Shown here: piece by piece, positions 5,838 through 5,858 of the stretch | Numbering within the stretch: position 1 is the first letter of the stretch | How the letters are laid out: each line of letters begins with the position of its first letter | Origin: UBA9630 sp037137555 | GTDB taxonomy: Bacteria; Patescibacteriota; Minisyncoccia; Moranbacterales; UBA2206 | Direction: 5' to 3' | DNA length: 5,858 nucleotides | Assembly: GCA_037137555.1 (NCBI GenBank) | Contig: JBAXKA010000057.1 | Coordinates: 1 to 5,858, forward strand | The notes under the pieces: model-generated | What the model was told of the DNA's origin: nothing | The model's input: only the letters and a program-made list of their open reading frames with translations | Databases searched by the model: none | Position numbers and translations under genes: made by a program

Positions 5838-5858
5838 ACACTAGTAAAAAACCATGCC

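Overview
The window is AT-rich, and every gene I can support lies on the minus strand, so it reads from high coordinates to low. It looks like a small-genome bacterium of the Candidate Phyla Radiation (Patescibacteria/Parcubacteria type). This is an inference from three things: a very short TsaB-like protein, a large surface protein with Ig-like and cysteine-rich modules, and short genes with mixed translation starts. All three stop codons appear to be used as ordinary stops, so the standard bacterial code fits.

Layout in transcription order: (1) 5793-5858 is the edge of an intergenic region. A strong sigma70-type promoter (5764-5792) drives a 123-residue membrane coiled-coil protein (5697-5326), which is followed by a GC hairpin (5293-5319). 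(2) A second, similar 94-residue membrane coiled-coil protein (5263-4979) ends in a clear rho-independent terminator (4922-4963). (3) A membrane-anchored peptidoglycan amidase of the AmpD/Amidase_2 family (4894-4112) starts from what looks like a leaderless promoter. (4) A 141-bp palindromic repeat element (3960-4100) fills the gap after it. (5) A mini TsaB-like gene (3937-3668) is followed 10 bases later by lgt, prolipoprotein diacylglyceryl transferase (3657-2776). (6) A very large secreted or surface protein frame starts at 2732 and leaves the window at base 1. It is interrupted at codon 63 by an in-frame TAG.

Functionally this is mostly a cell-envelope neighbourhood: lipoprotein maturation (Lgt), peptidoglycan cleavage (amidase), two small anchored coiled-coil proteins and a large adhesin-like surface protein. 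The most notable points are the nonsense codon in the otherwise open surface-protein frame, the signal-peptide-like second hydrophobic segment in its middle, the nearly identical 198-bp repeats at its distal end, and the stripped-down TsaB. I see no RNA gene, CRISPR array, transposase or plus-strand gene. No stretch over 300 bases lacks a gene.
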